The translations under genes and the position numbers were made by a program. The notes below the pieces were generated by a model. The model saw nothing but the letters and a program-made list of their open reading frames with translations, did no database searches and had not been told where the DNA came from. A DNA stretch of 64,000 nucleotides, taken from the NCBI GenBank assembly GCA_001898835.1, contig MKVM01000001.1:689615-753614 (forward strand), written 5' to 3'. Position 1 is the stretch's first letter; the number at the start of each line of letters is the position of its first letter. Positions 35,327 through 44,983 of this stretch are shown one piece after another. The DNA is from Micrococcales bacterium 72-143 (lineage in GTDB: Bacteria; Actinomycetota; Actinomycetes; Actinomycetales; Microbacteriaceae).

Positions 35327-35444
35327 CGTTTCGCGCACGATGCGGTGTCGCGCTCACAACGCGTACCAAGGCGCGGCCAACCAGACGACCAGCCGGCGTC
35401 CCTAGCGTCTCGCCGACGGCATACGGATGTCGAGAGGGAGACCC

Positions 35445-36908
35445 ATGTACTGGACGTACCTGCGCCGCGAGCTCGGCGGGCGCACCAAGCAGACCGTCAT
35501 CGTGGCGAGCGGGCTCGCCATCGCGATCGCGCTCGTGATCGTCGTGAACTCGCTCTCCGCGGGCGTGCGCCAGGCGCAGGAGGCGACGCTCGCCGCCGTC
35601 TACGGCGTGGGCACCGATCTGACCGTCACGGGTGCCGCGGCGGCGCCGGGCGAGGGCGCGCCCGGCCGCTTCGACTTCTCCGAGGGAGGTGGCGAGACGG
35701 GCGACGACGGCACCACGACGCTCGCGCAGTCGCGCCTCACGGTCGAGCCGGGCAGAGGAACACTCGATGCCTCGGTGCTCGACGAGGTGAGCAGTATCGA
35801 CGGCGTCGCCGCCGCGGCGGGAGCGCTGAGTCTCACCGACATGACCTTCTCAGGCGAGCTGCCGCAGGCCCCCGCGCAGAGCGCCGAGGGCACGGGCGAG
35901 CCGCCGGCGCGCGGCGGGTTCGGCGGCGGCTCCTTCGACGTCGACAGCTTCAGCGTCCTCGGTATCGACCCGTCAGCGGCGAGTGTGGGACCGCTCTCGG
36001 CGGTGGAGGTCACCGAGGGACGCGCCCTCGCGGAATCCGACGCCGGTGCGGACGTCGCCGTGCTCGACGCCTCCTACGCGACGAGCCAGGGGCTCGCGGT
36101 CGGCGACACCATCGACGTCGCGGGAACCGGGATGGAGATCGTCGGAATCGTCGCCTCCAGCTCGAGCGACGCCGACACCGCGGCGCAGGTCTACCTGCCG
36201 CTCGACGTGGCCCAGGGGCTCGCGGGCACGGGCGAGGTGCTGTCGACGATCTACGTGCAGGCGGAGGGCGCTGCCGACATCCCCGCGGTGCAGTCCGCGC
36301 TCGAGGCGAAGCTGCCCGATGCCACCGTGAGCTCGCAGTCCGATCTCGCCGCCGGGATCTCGGGCTCGCTCGCGAGCGCCTCCTCGCTCATCACGAGCCT
36401 CGGCACCTGGCTCTCGATCCTCATGCTCGGCGTCGCCGTGCTCATGGCGGTGCTGTTCACGATCTCCGGCGTGGCCCGCCGCACGCGCGAGTTCGGCACC
36501 CTCAAGGCGATCGGCTGGTCCAACCGCCGCGTCGTCGGGCAGGTGGCCGGCGAGTCGCTCGTGCAGGGCCTGCTCGGTGGTGCCGCGGGCCTCGTGATCG
36601 GACTCGCCACGATCTGGGCGATCAATGTCGCGTCCCCCACGATCAGCACGACGCCCGCGGCCGCCCAGCCCGGGGCGGGAGCGGGCCCGGCAGGCGACGG
36701 CGCTCCGGGCGGTTTCGGAATGGGCGGATCCGGCGGTCCGACGTTCTCCTCCAGCGCGACGGATGTCGTGCTGAGCGCACCGCTGACCGTCTGGGTCGTG
36801 GTCGCCGCCGTCGGGCTCGCAGCCCTCGCGGGTCTCGTCGCGGGAGCGTTCGGCGGCTGGCGCGCGGCGCGGCTGAGCCCCGCCGAGGCGCTCCGCGCGA
36901 TCGCCTGA
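35445..36908 (+). CDS. ABC transporter permease, FtsX/MacB-like
   Basis: Type VII ABC permease of 487 residues. Helix 1 at about 15-40, a long extracellular domain to about residue 305 with Gly/Ala-rich, low-complexity stretches, then three helices with the FtsX core (LMLGVAVLMAVLFTISGVARR; EFGTLKAIGWSNRRVVGQV). An unusual Gly/Pro/Ala-rich loop (about 405-435) lies between the last two helices. Acts with the ATPase encoded next; such pairs export peptides or lipids or drive mechanotransmission. GAGAGGGAG before ATG 35445 is a good ribosome site and TAGCGT at 35403-35408 a likely -10. Confidence 0.82.
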   Translation: MYWTYLRRELGGRTKQTVIVASGLAIAIALVIVVNSLSAGVRQAQEATLAAVYGVGTDLTVTGAAAAPGEGAPGRFDFSEGGGETGDDGTTTLAQSRLTVEPGRGTLDASVLDEVSSIDGVAAAAGALSLTDMTFSGELPQAPAQSAEGTGEPPARGGFGGGSFDVDSFSVLGIDPSAASVGPLSAVEVTEGRALAESDAGADVAVLDASYATSQGLAVGDTIDVAGTGMEIVGIVASSSSDADTAAQVYLPLDVAQGLAGTGEVLSTIYVQAEGAADIPAVQSALEAKLPDATVSSQSDLAAGISGSLASASSLITSLGTWLSILMLGVAVLMAVLFTISGVARRTREFGTLKAIGWSNRRVVGQVAGESLVQGLLGGAAGLVIGLATIWAINVASPTISTTPAAAQPGAGAGPAGDGAPGGFGMGGSGGPTFSSSATDVVLSAPLTVWVVVAAVGLAALAGLVAGAFGGWRAARLSPAEALRAIA

Positions 36909-36960
36909 CCACGTCCCCGACCCGACTCAGCAGCCACGACTCTCACGACAGGAGCATCCG

Positions 36961-37689
<729 letters not shown>

Positions 37690-37744
37690 CGGCGCTCGGC
37701 CGCCCGGGATGCCGCACCGGCTCCCCGGGCGGTCGGCCGCGCGT

Positions 37745-38854
37745 TCAGAGGTGGCGCTCGTCGGGCCCGACGTACTCGGAGAGCGGACGGATGAGCGCGT
37801 TCGCCGCCGCCTGCTCGCGGATGTGCGCGGTCCAGCCCGTCACCCGGCTCGCGACGAAGAGCGGCGTGAAGAGCTCGGTGTCGAAGCCGATGAGGTGGTA
37901 CGCGGGGCCGGAGGGGTAGTCGAGGTTCGGCTTGATGCCCTTGCGCTCATCCATCGCGGTCTCGAGCGCCGTGTACAGCTCGCCGAGGTCGGGGCGGTCG
38001 TACTCCGCGAGTAGCGTGTCGAGCGCCGCCTTCATGGTGGGGACGCGCGAGTCGCCGTTCTTGTAGACGCGGTGACCGAAGCCCATGATCTTGCGCTTCT
38101 CGGCGAGCGCCGCATCCAGCCACTCCGCCGCGCGGTCGGCGAACACGATCTCGTCGAACATGTGCATGACGGCCTCGTTCGCGCCGCCGTGGAGGGGCCC
38201 CTTGAGGGCGCCGATCGCCGCCGTGACGGCCGAGTAGAGGTCGGCCATCGTCGACGTCACGACGCGCGCCGTGAACGTGGACGCGTTGAAGGAGTGCTCC
38301 GCGTACAGGATCATCGAGACGTCGAAAGCGGTGACGACGACGAGGTCCGGCACCTCGCCGAACGTCATGTGCAGGAAGTTGGCGGAGTAGCCGAGGTCGT
38401 CGCGCGGCTCCACGACCTCCTCGTCGCGCAGGCGTCGCTGCGTGTAGGCGACGATCGCCGGAAGCTGCGCCCAGAGACGCTTGGCCTGGTCGAGCTGAGC
38501 CTCGGGGCTCGGGTCGGCGACCGAGGGGTCGGCCGCGCCGTATGCCGAGACGGCGGTGCGCACGACATCCATCGGGTGCGCCTCGAGCGGCAGCAGGTCG
38601 ATCGCGTGCTTCGCGACGTGCGACAGCTCGCGGTGCTCGCGTTCGAAAGCCTGCAGCTCCTCCAGCTGCACGGGCGTCGGCAGCTCGCCGTGCCACAGCA
38701 GGTACGCGACCTCCTCGAAGGTGCAGTTGGCGGCGAGCTCCTGCACGGGGTAGCCCCGGTACAGCAGGGAGTTCGTCTCCGGGTTGACCTTCGAGATCGC
38801 GGTGACGTCGACGACGACGCCCGCGAGCCCCTTCTTGATGTCGGCCTCGGCCAT
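37745..38854 (-). CDS. prpC: 2-methylcitrate synthase / citrate synthase II
   Basis: Condenses propionyl-CoA (and acetyl-CoA) with oxaloacetate in the methylcitrate cycle, 369 residues. [18 protein letters not shown] at the start, [29 protein letters not shown] and the C-terminal Asp/Arg region identify citrate synthases; the short length and operon context identify PrpC. Last gene of GntR-prpD-prpB-prpC on the minus strand, starting one base after the prpB stop. Confidence 0.93.
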   Translation of the reverse strand: MAEADIKKGLAGVVVDVTAISKVNPETNSLLYRGYPVQELAANCTFEEVAYLLWHGELPTPVQLEELQAFEREHRELSHVAKHAIDLLPLEAHPMDVVRTAVSAYGAADPSVADPSPEAQLDQAKRLWAQLPAIVAYTQRRLRDEEVVEPRDDLGYSANFLHMTFGEVPDLVVVTAFDVSMILYAEHSFNASTFTARVVTSTMADLYSAVTAAIGALKGPLHGGANEAVMHMFDEIVFADRAAEWLDAALAEKRKIMGFGHRVYKNGDSRVPTMKAALDTLLAEYDRPDLGELYTALETAMDERKGIKPNLDYPSGPAYHLIGFDTELFTPLFVASRVTGWTAHIREQAAANALIRPLSEYVGPDERHL

Positions 38855-38855
38855 G

Positions 38856-39764
38856 TCAGCTCCTGTTGTTCGTCAGATCGAAGGTGTAGACGCCGGCGTC
38901 GAACTCCGAGTACCCCGCGTAGTCGACCAGTTCGTACAGCCTCGCACGCGTCTGCATCTCCGGCACGCGACTCGTCAGCGAACCCTCGGCGAGGATCGTG
39001 TCGAGCCCGCGCTCTGCGGCCCCCATCGCGAGGCGCAGCAGGCTCACGGGGAAGATCACGATGTTGACCCCGACGTCGGCCAGCTGCTGCGTCGTGAACA
39101 GCTCCGACTTCCCGAACTCGGTCATGTTGGCGAGGATCGGCACGTCGACGGCGGCGCGGATCGCCTCGAACTCGGCGAGGTCGGCCATCGCCTCCGGGAA
39201 GATCGCGTCGGCGCCCGCGTCCACGAGCTTCTTCGCGCGGTCCTTCGCCGCCTCCAGGCCCTCCACCCCGCGGATGTCGGTGCGCGCCATGATGAGGAAG
39301 TCGGGGTCGCGCCGGGCCTCGACCGCGGCCCGGATGCGCTTGAGCGCGGTCGCCTCGTCGACGACGGCCTTGCCGTCGAGGTGCCCGCAGCGCTTCGGGT
39401 TGACCTGGTCCTCGAGGTGCATCCCCGAGACCCCGGCGTCCTCCAGCACCTGCACCGTGCGCGCGACGTTCATCGGCTCCCCGAAGCCGGTGTCGGCGTC
39501 GATGAGCGTCGGGAGGTCGGTGACGCGGGCGATCTGGCCCCCGCGCTGGGCGACCTCGGTGAGCGTCGTCAGCCCGATGTCCGGCAGCCCGAGGTCGGCC
39601 GAGAGCACGGCACCCGAGATGTAGACGCCCTCGAAGCCCTTGTCCTGGATGAGCGCGGCCGAGAGGGGGTTGAAGGCGCCCGGCATCCGCACGAGCTCGC
39701 CGGATGCGAGCCGTTCGCGGAGGGCGCGGCGCTTGGCGGATGCGGTCAGGGTCGAGTGCAGCAT
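38856..39764 (-). CDS. prpB: Methylisocitrate lyase
   Basis: Cleaves 2-methylisocitrate into pyruvate and succinate, the last step of propionate use by the methylcitrate cycle; 302 residues. The PEP-mutase/ICL fold shows DADTGFGEPMNVARTV (metal binding) and the catalytic loop KRCGHLDGK with its Cys. ATG 39764 shares one base with the prpD stop codon, so translation is coupled. No signs of decay. Confidence 0.94.
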   Translation of the reverse strand: MLHSTLTASAKRRALRERLASGELVRMPGAFNPLSAALIQDKGFEGVYISGAVLSADLGLPDIGLTTLTEVAQRGGQIARVTDLPTLIDADTGFGEPMNVARTVQVLEDAGVSGMHLEDQVNPKRCGHLDGKAVVDEATALKRIRAAVEARRDPDFLIMARTDIRGVEGLEAAKDRAKKLVDAGADAIFPEAMADLAEFEAIRAAVDVPILANMTEFGKSELFTTQQLADVGVNIVIFPVSLLRLAMGAAERGLDTILAEGSLTSRVPEMQTRARLYELVDYAGYSEFDAGVYTFDLTNNRS

Positions 39765-41278
39765 CAGAACAGTCCTTCCGGGGCGACGGGCAGACCCGCC
39801 GCGACGACGGTGAGCTCGGCGACCTCGGGCGCCGTGAGCTCGGGGAGTCGCTCGGCGAGGCCGAGGAAGCGCTCGACCTCGGCGGCGCCCAGCACGCCGT
39901 CGGCGAGGGTGCGGAACTTCGCGACGTAGTCGGCGCGGGCGAACGGCCGCGCGCCGAGCGGATGCGCATCCGCGACCGCGATCTCCTCCACGATGCGCCC
40001 GCCGTCCGCGAGCTCGATCTCGACGCGGCCGCCGAAGGCCTTCTCGTCGGGGTCCTCGGAGTGGTAGCGCCGCGTCCACTCCGCGTCCTCCGCGGTGGTG
40101 ACCTTGCGCCACAGCTCGACCGTGTCGGGTCGCCCGGCGCGCTCGGGAGCGTAGGAGCCGACGTGGTCCCAGGCGCCGTCCTGCAGGGCGACGGTGAAGA
40201 TGTACGGGATCGAGTGGTCGAGGGTCTCGCGGCTCGCCGTCGGGTCGTACTTCTGCGGGTCGCCGGAGCCCGAGCCGATCACGTAGTGGGTGTGGTGGCT
40301 CGTGTGCAGCACGATCGCGCGCACGGCATCCGGGTTCCGCAGCTCGGGGTGCTCGGTGCCGAGGCGGCGGGCGAGGTCGATCCAGGCCTGCGCCTGGTAC
40401 TCGGCCGAGTGCTCCTTCGTGTAGCTGTCGAGGATGGCGCGCTTGGGCTCGCCCCACTCGGGCAGCGGTACCTCGTAGCGCGCATCCGGGCCGTCGAGCA
40501 GCCAGGCGATGACGCCGTCCTCGCCCTCCCAGATGGGGGCGGGCGAGGTCTGGCCGCGCATGGCCCGGTCGATCGCCTCGACGGCCATCTTGCCCGCGAA
40601 GGCGGGCGCGTGCGCCTTCCAGGTGGAGATCTGGCCCTTGCGCGACTGGCGGGTCGCCGTGGTCGTGTGGAGTGCCTGGCCGATGGCCTGGTAGATGATC
40701 TCCGGGGCGAGCCCGAGGAGGGTGCCGATTCCGGCGGCGGCCGAGGGGCCGAGGTGGGCGACGTGGTCGATCTTGTGCGTGTGGAGGCTGATGCCGCGCA
40801 CGAGGTCCATCTGCACCTCGTAGCCGGTCGCGATGCCGCGCACGAGGGCGGCGCCGTCCGCACCCGCGTGCTGCGCCACGGCGAGGATCGGGGGGATGTT
40901 GTCGCCGGGGTGCGAGTACTCCGCGGCGAGGAAGGTGTCGTGGTAGTCGAGCTCGCGCACGGCGACGCCGTTGGCCCAGGCGGCCCACTCGGGCTGGAAG
41001 GCGCCCTCGACGCCGAAGACGCGGGATCCCGCGTGGCGGAGGCGCGCATCCGCCTGCGGGCGGGACTGCGCCTGGCCGCGCGCGGCGACGACGGGCCCGC
41101 GGGAGAGCGAGGCGACGGCGACCGCGGCGTTGTCGATGACGCGGTTGACGATCATCTCGGCGACCGCGGGCTCGACGGCGACGGGGTCGACGGCGAGCTG
41201 CGCGATCTTCCAGGCGAGCTCGTCCTCGCGCGCGAGGCCCTCGTCGCTGCGGTGGGTGCGGACGGTGTGGAGCTTCAT
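39764..41278 (-). CDS. prpD: 2-methylcitrate dehydratase
   Basis: MmgE/PrpD-family enzyme of 504 residues that dehydrates 2-methylcitrate to 2-methyl-cis-aconitate without an iron-sulfur cluster. Typical segments are [42 protein letters not shown] and [25 protein letters not shown] 41278 overlaps the GntR stop by 4 nt; the whole operon is tightly packed. An AcnD-type aconitase is not encoded here, so a general aconitase probably completes the isomerisation. Confidence 0.94.
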   Translation of the reverse strand: MKLHTVRTHRSDEGLAREDELAWKIAQLAVDPVAVEPAVAEMIVNRVIDNAAVAVASLSRGPVVAARGQAQSRPQADARLRHAGSRVFGVEGAFQPEWAAWANGVAVRELDYHDTFLAAEYSHPGDNIPPILAVAQHAGADGAALVRGIATGYEVQMDLVRGISLHTHKIDHVAHLGPSAAAGIGTLLGLAPEIIYQAIGQALHTTTATRQSRKGQISTWKAHAPAFAGKMAVEAIDRAMRGQTSPAPIWEGEDGVIAWLLDGPDARYEVPLPEWGEPKRAILDSYTKEHSAEYQAQAWIDLARRLGTEHPELRNPDAVRAIVLHTSHHTHYVIGSGSGDPQKYDPTASRETLDHSIPYIFTVALQDGAWDHVGSYAPERAGRPDTVELWRKVTTAEDAEWTRRYHSEDPDEKAFGGRVEIELADGGRIVEEIAVADAHPLGARPFARADYVAKFRTLADGVLGAAEVERFLGLAERLPELTAPEVAELTVVAAGLPVAPEGLF

Positions 41279-41934
41279 CGGCTCTCCTTCGTGTCGGAGG
41301 CCGTGGCCTCGAGGATGTGGCGCAGGCTCGCGTGCAGGTGCACGGCGGTCGCGTGGCGGGCGAGCTCGGCGTCGCCGTCGCGGATCGCCTCGGCGATGAG
41401 GCGGTGCTCGGCGGCGGCCCGCTCGAGGCGGGCGGGGTCGTCTTGGGCGAGGCGGCGGATGCGCTGCAGGTGGGTGCGCACGCCCCGCAGGGCGCCGACG
41501 AGGGCGGGGTTCGCGACGCTCGCGTCGATCGCCTCGTCGAAGCGGGTGACGAGGTCGTAGTAGGCGTCGAGCTCGTGGCGGCCGACGAGCAGGGCGGCGC
41601 CCTCGAACTCGGCGGCGAGGGCGGAGAACACGGATGCCTCGCGACGCTCGGCGGCGAGCGCGGCCGCCGCCGTCTCGAGTGCCGCGCGTAGTTCGAAGAG
41701 GCCGCGCACATCCGACACGTCGGCGGAGGAGACGACGAGCCCGCGCCCCGACTGCGCCTCGACGAGTCCGTCGGCGAGGAGTCGGGAGAGCGCTTCGCGC
41801 AGGGGGGTGCGCGAGACGCCGAGGCGCGCGGCCTGCTCGACCTCGCCGAGCACGGTGCCGGGCGCGAGCCTCCACTGCAGGATCTCGTCTCGAAGCGACT
41901 CGTAGGCCCGGTCGCTCGCACGTCCGCTCGGCAT
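41275..41934 (-). CDS. GntR-family (FCD) regulator of the prp operon
   Basis: Winged-helix repressor of 219 residues with an N-terminal GntR helix-turn-helix ([34 protein letters not shown]) and a C-terminal FCD ligand domain. The FCD metal-ligand pattern is partly visible ([25 protein letters not shown]). First gene of the methylcitrate operon, so it very probably controls it in response to methylcitrate or a related acid. ATG 41934 is chosen because an upstream GTG at 41958 would start inside the operator TGTATACA; GTG 41940 is a close alternative. Confidence 0.85.
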   Translation of the reverse strand: MPSGRASDRAYESLRDEILQWRLAPGTVLGEVEQAARLGVSRTPLREALSRLLADGLVEAQSGRGLVVSSADVSDVRGLFELRAALETAAAALAAERREASVFSALAAEFEGAALLVGRHELDAYYDLVTRFDEAIDASVANPALVGALRGVRTHLQRIRRLAQDDPARLERAAAEHRLIAEAIRDGDAELARHATAVHLHASLRHILEATASDTKESR

Positions 41935-41949
41935 GCTCACAGACTTAAA

Positions 41950-41957
41950 TGTATACA
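41950..41957. promoter_or_regulatory. TGTATACA operator over the prp promoter
   Basis: A perfect palindrome with the GT-N2-AC core used by GntR proteins, 16 nt upstream of ATG 41934. On the minus strand TATACA inside it can serve as the -10, so repressor binding would block the promoter. A second copy (TTGTATACAA) lies 52 bp away at 42001-42010, five helical turns, which would allow cooperative looping. Confidence 0.65.
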
Positions 41958-41989
41958 CTCAAGCCCGGTTACGCTACGGAATAACCCGT

Positions 41990-42021
41990 GAAGGCCCCGT
42001 TTGTATACAAGCGGGGCCTTC
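41990..42021. terminator. Terminator-like hairpin with an operator in its loop
   Basis: GAAGGCCCCG (41990-41999) pairs with CGGGGCCTTC (42012-42021). The 12-nt loop is T, the palindrome TTGTATACAA (42001-42010), then G, so the whole 32 bp is symmetric but for one pair. It follows the F420-reductase-like gene and precedes the prp promoter on the minus strand, and carries the second TGTATACA operator. Confidence 0.6.
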
Positions 42022-42047
42022 TATGTGCGCGTCTCCCCGCATCCCCG

Positions 42048-42131
42048 TCAGAAATGCAGGAGTAGTGCCGCCCGCATCCCGGCGCCCAGGCATGCGGTGT
42101 CGCCTGGGCGGAGAATCTCCTGCATTTCTGA
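42048..42131. repeat. 84-bp palindromic element with 15-bp arms and inner 9-bp stem
   Basis: TCAGAAATGCAGGAG (42048-42062) pairs with its complement at 42117-42131; inside, CGCCCAGGC (42083-42091) pairs with GCCTGGGCG (42102-42110) around ATGCGGTGTC. It begins 12 nt beyond the stop of the F420-reductase-like gene, so it may end that transcript. The overall two-stem plan and the string GGCATGCGG recall the elements at 19031 and 27275, but the rest of the core differs. Confidence 0.65.
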
Positions 42132-42142
42132 GGATGGGGTGG

Positions 42143-42715
42143 TCACTTCACCAGGGCGAAGCCCGCGTTCCAGCCGATCTTCTCGCCGACGGCCAGGGTC
42201 AACTGCAGGAAGCCGAGAGCCTCGAGCTCGCGCGCTCGGGAGAGCGAGCCCGCGTCCTCGCCGCGGAGGCCGCCGGCGCGCACCACGGCGAGCAGCGCAT
42301 CCTTCGCCCCCTGGTCGTCGCCCGCGACCAGGACGGTGGTCGGCTGATCGCCGACGAGGCCGGATGCGAGCGTGGCGGCGAAGTTGGTGTTGAACGCCTT
42401 GACGACGTGCGCGTCCGGCACCTTCGCGGCGATGACGGCCGCGGCCGAGGAGTCGGCGGGCACGACGAGGCCGTCGAAGGTGGCGAAGTCGAGGGGGTTG
42501 GTGATGTCGACGACGGTCTTGCCGGCGAGCTGGTCGCCGTAGTTCGCGAGCAGCTCGTCGACGGCCGGGTAGGGCACGGCGAGCACGACGATGTCGCCCG
42601 TGAGGGTCTGCGCGGCGCCGCGCGCCACGAGCTGCACCTCCGCGCCGCCCTTCGCCGCGATGCCGGCGATGGCGCCGCCCATGTTGCCGGTGCCGATGAT
42701 GCTGATCGTGGTCAT
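42143..42715 (-). CDS. NADPH-dependent F420 reductase-like protein
   Basis: NAD(P)-binding protein of 190 residues with the Rossmann start ISIIGTGNMGGAIAGIAAKGG, VVLAVPYPAVDELL, VVDITNPLDF and VVKAFNT, the pattern of the NpdG/Fno family, which moves hydride between NADPH and coenzyme F420. The dinucleotide-phosphate loop (LVAR) is present. Whether F420 is the real partner is uncertain, since similar proteins without F420 exist. GGAAGGAA before ATG 42715 is a good ribosome site. Divergent from a MarR gene, which probably regulates it. Confidence 0.75.
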   Translation of the reverse strand: MTTISIIGTGNMGGAIAGIAAKGGAEVQLVARGAAQTLTGDIVVLAVPYPAVDELLANYGDQLAGKTVVDITNPLDFATFDGLVVPADSSAAAVIAAKVPDAHVVKAFNTNFAATLASGLVGDQPTTVLVAGDDQGAKDALLAVVRAGGLRGEDAGSLSRARELEALGFLQLTLAVGEKIGWNAGFALVK

Positions 42716-42734
42716 GTCGTTCCTTCCAAAGGTT

Positions 42735-42788
42735 GTTGCGTCAACGATACGTCCAACATGGTTGTCGATGCAACTATTCCCGTAGACT
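42735..42788. promoter_or_regulatory. Divergent MarR control region with GTTG/CAAC half-sites
   Basis: Three inverted pairs lie in 79 bp between the two genes: GTTG-3-CAAC (42735-42745), CAAC-3-GTTG (42754-42764) and GTTG-6-CAAC (42761-42774). TAGACT (42783-42788) lies 6 nt before the MarR ATG. The dense half-sites suggest that MarR represses both genes. Confidence 0.5.
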
Positions 42789-42794
42789 GGCCGC

Positions 42795-43280
42795 ATGACC
42801 CGACTCGTGCCCCGCCTCGACGCGGAGGAATCGGCCGCCTGGCTCGCGCTGGTGAGCCTCCTGGAGCTGTTGCCGAGCGCCCTCGACTCGCAACTCCAGC
42901 GCGACTCGGAGCTCACCCACTTCGAGTTCGCCGTGCTCTCCTACCTGCGCTTCTCCCCCGACCAGACCCAGCGCATGAGCGCCCTCGCCGTCGGCACCAA
43001 CGCGACCCTCCCCCGGCTCTCGCACGTCGTCACCCGCCTCGAACGGCGTGGCCTCGTCGAGCGCACGCCGTGCCCCGAGGATCGTCGCGCCACCAACGCG
43101 CAGCTGACGGATGCCGGCCGCCGCGAGCTCGTGCGCGCCACCCCCGGCCACATCGCCTTCGTCCGCCGCGTCGTCATCGACTCCCTCGACCGGGAGCAGC
43201 TCGGCCAGCTCGCCGCGATCGCCACGGCGATCACCGGCACCCTCGACCCGGAGGGGCGCTTCGCCGCGCTGCCCGGGTAG
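42795..43280 (+). CDS. MarR-family transcriptional regulator
   Basis: Winged-helix regulator of 161 residues. The DNA-binding region shows FEFAVLSYLRFSPDQTQRMSALAVGTNATLPRLSHVVTRLERRGLV and the wing PCPEDRRATNAQLTDAGR, typical of MarR. Helices at both ends form the dimer. Leaderless start is likely, with TAGACT ending 6 nt before the ATG. Divergent from the F420-reductase-like gene; with the operator cluster between them this looks like a compact redox or xenobiotic sensing pair. Ligand unknown. Confidence 0.87.
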   Translation: MTRLVPRLDAEESAAWLALVSLLELLPSALDSQLQRDSELTHFEFAVLSYLRFSPDQTQRMSALAVGTNATLPRLSHVVTRLERRGLVERTPCPEDRRATNAQLTDAGRRELVRATPGHIAFVRRVVIDSLDREQLGQLAAIATAITGTLDPEGRFAALPG

Positions 43281-43335
43281 GCCGGGCGGCGCCGCGAGCA
43301 CAGGGGGTTCAGCAACACGGCCTAGGCTCGTGGTC

Positions 43336-44859
43336 ATGACCGACCCGGACGACGCGCCCGCCGAGGTCGTGCCGAGCGCGTTCCCGCATCCGCTCGCGCC
43401 CACCGAGGCGACGACGCAGGTCATGCCGACCTCCGCGATGCCGACGACGGCCCTCCCCGCGGCCCCCACCGAGGTGCTGGGTGCCCCGATCCCGCCGACG
43501 GCGGACGCGGCGCCGCTGCGCCCGCGCGAACGGCAGGGGCGCCTGCGGCTCACGAAGCGCGGCCGCATCCTGCTGATCGCCGGCATCGCGATCGTCGTCG
43601 TGCTCGCGCTCGTCGCGACGCTCGTGATCGCGAACCGGCTCGGTGAGCAAGCCGCGGCCGACGAGCGCGCCTCGGCGCAGACCGCCGCCACGAAGGCGGA
43701 GAAGGCCTTCGACGCCGCGAGCGCCGACGCGACGGATGCGGCGACCGGTCTCGCCGAGCTCGTCGCGGGAGCCTCGTCCGGGCTCACCGTGCAGGGCGAG
43801 GGACTCGACGAGACGGCGCGCGCGCCGCTGCAGGAGGCGATCGACGCCGCGAACACGGTCGCGACCGACGACGCCGAGCCGTCGGGCCTCGCCGAGGTGC
43901 CGGACGCGGACGTCGCACCCGGCGCCGACGACCGCACGGCAGCCGCCGCCTTCCGGGCGCGCGCGGACGCGCTGGAGAAGAACACCGGGGCCGAGAAGAA
44001 GCGCGCGGCGCGCCTCGGGGACGCCGCCGGCGCCCTCGGCGACGCGATGACGGCCTACCTCACGAGCGCCGCCGCCTCGGGCGCCGCGGTGCTCGCCGAC
44101 CGCGGCGACGCATCCGACGACGTCAAGGCGGCGTTGCAGACGCAGCTCGACGCGCTCCCCGGCACCGACCCGACCGGTTTCGCCGAGGCGCTCACGAACT
44201 ACCGCACGGCGGTGGACGCCGTCATCGCGTCATCCGATCAGGCGAGGGCACCGACCCCGGGAGGCTCCGGCGTGCGCATCACCGACCCCACCTCGATCAC
44301 CGCCGTCGTCAACAAGCGCCGCGGGCTGCCCGGTAACTACGTGCCGCCGGACCTCGTGATCCCCGACGGCATCCCGAACAACAACGGCCAGCCCGTGCGG
44401 CAGGTGATCGTGCCGGATCTGAAGGCCATGCAGGCCGCGATGGCGGCGGAGGGCATCACCCTCCGCATCGGCAGCGCGTACCGCAGCTTCGACGACCAGC
44501 GCATCATCTACAACCGCTACGTCGCGAAGGACGGCGTCGCCGAGGCGGACACCTACTCGGCCCGGCCCGGCAACTCCGAGCACCAGACGGGGCTCGTGAT
44601 GGACCTCGACGACGGCACCGGCTGCAACCTGAGCCTGTGCTTCGCGAACGCGCCGGGCGGCAAGTGGCTCGCCGCGAACTCCTGGAAGTACGGCTTCATC
44701 CTGCGCTATGGCGACGGCTGGCAGCCGATCGTTGGCTACCGCTTCGAGCCGTGGCACTACCGCTACGTCGGCGTCGACGTCGCCACGGACATGCACAACA
44801 AGGGCATCCGCACGCTCGAGGAGTACTACGGGCTCCCCGCGGCGCCCGACTACGGCTGA
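43336..44859 (+). CDS. D-alanyl-D-alanine carboxypeptidase, VanY/M15B type, membrane-anchored
   Basis: Peptidoglycan-trimming zinc peptidase of 507 residues. A Pro/Thr/Ala-rich cytosolic N-terminus (to about 70) is followed by one membrane helix, a long Ala-rich extracellular helical region (about 100-310, coiled-coil-like), then the VanY domain with SAYRSFDDQ, SEHQTGLVMDLDDG (Zn ligands His and Asp) and EPWHYRYVG (catalytic Glu, His). The Ala-rich spacer would place the enzyme away from the membrane. TAGGCT at 43323-43328 lies 7 nt before ATG 43336, suggesting a leaderless message. Confidence 0.88.
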   Translation: MTDPDDAPAEVVPSAFPHPLAPTEATTQVMPTSAMPTTALPAAPTEVLGAPIPPTADAAPLRPRERQGRLRLTKRGRILLIAGIAIVVVLALVATLVIANRLGEQAAADERASAQTAATKAEKAFDAASADATDAATGLAELVAGASSGLTVQGEGLDETARAPLQEAIDAANTVATDDAEPSGLAEVPDADVAPGADDRTAAAAFRARADALEKNTGAEKKRAARLGDAAGALGDAMTAYLTSAAASGAAVLADRGDASDDVKAALQTQLDALPGTDPTGFAEALTNYRTAVDAVIASSDQARAPTPGGSGVRITDPTSITAVVNKRRGLPGNYVPPDLVIPDGIPNNNGQPVRQVIVPDLKAMQAAMAAEGITLRIGSAYRSFDDQRIIYNRYVAKDGVAEADTYSARPGNSEHQTGLVMDLDDGTGCNLSLCFANAPGGKWLAANSWKYGFILRYGDGWQPIVGYRFEPWHYRYVGVDVATDMHNKGIRTLEEYYGLPAAPDYG

Positions 44860-44876
44860 GCCAGCAACACACAGAA

Positions 44877-44911
44877 CCGCAGGCGCCCGTGGTGGTCGGG
44901 GGCGCCTGCGG
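44877..44911. terminator. Bidirectional terminator, 12-bp stem
   Basis: CCGCAGGCGCCC (44877-44888) pairs with GGGCGCCTGCGG (44900-44911), 18 nt after the carboxypeptidase stop, between convergent genes. Confidence 0.75.
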
Positions 44912-44936
44912 TGCGCGTCGAGGACGGAAGGTGCGG

Positions 44937-44981
44937 GGCGTCCGGGCGGGGCCGGTCCTCGCTCGACCCTGCCCGGACGCC
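44937..44981 (-). terminator. Terminator of the S1C protease gene
   Basis: GGCGTCCGGGC (44937-44947) pairs with GCCCGGACGCC (44971-44981), an 11-bp stem with a long loop, just beyond the protease stop on the minus strand. Confidence 0.6.
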
Positions 44982-44983
44982 GG

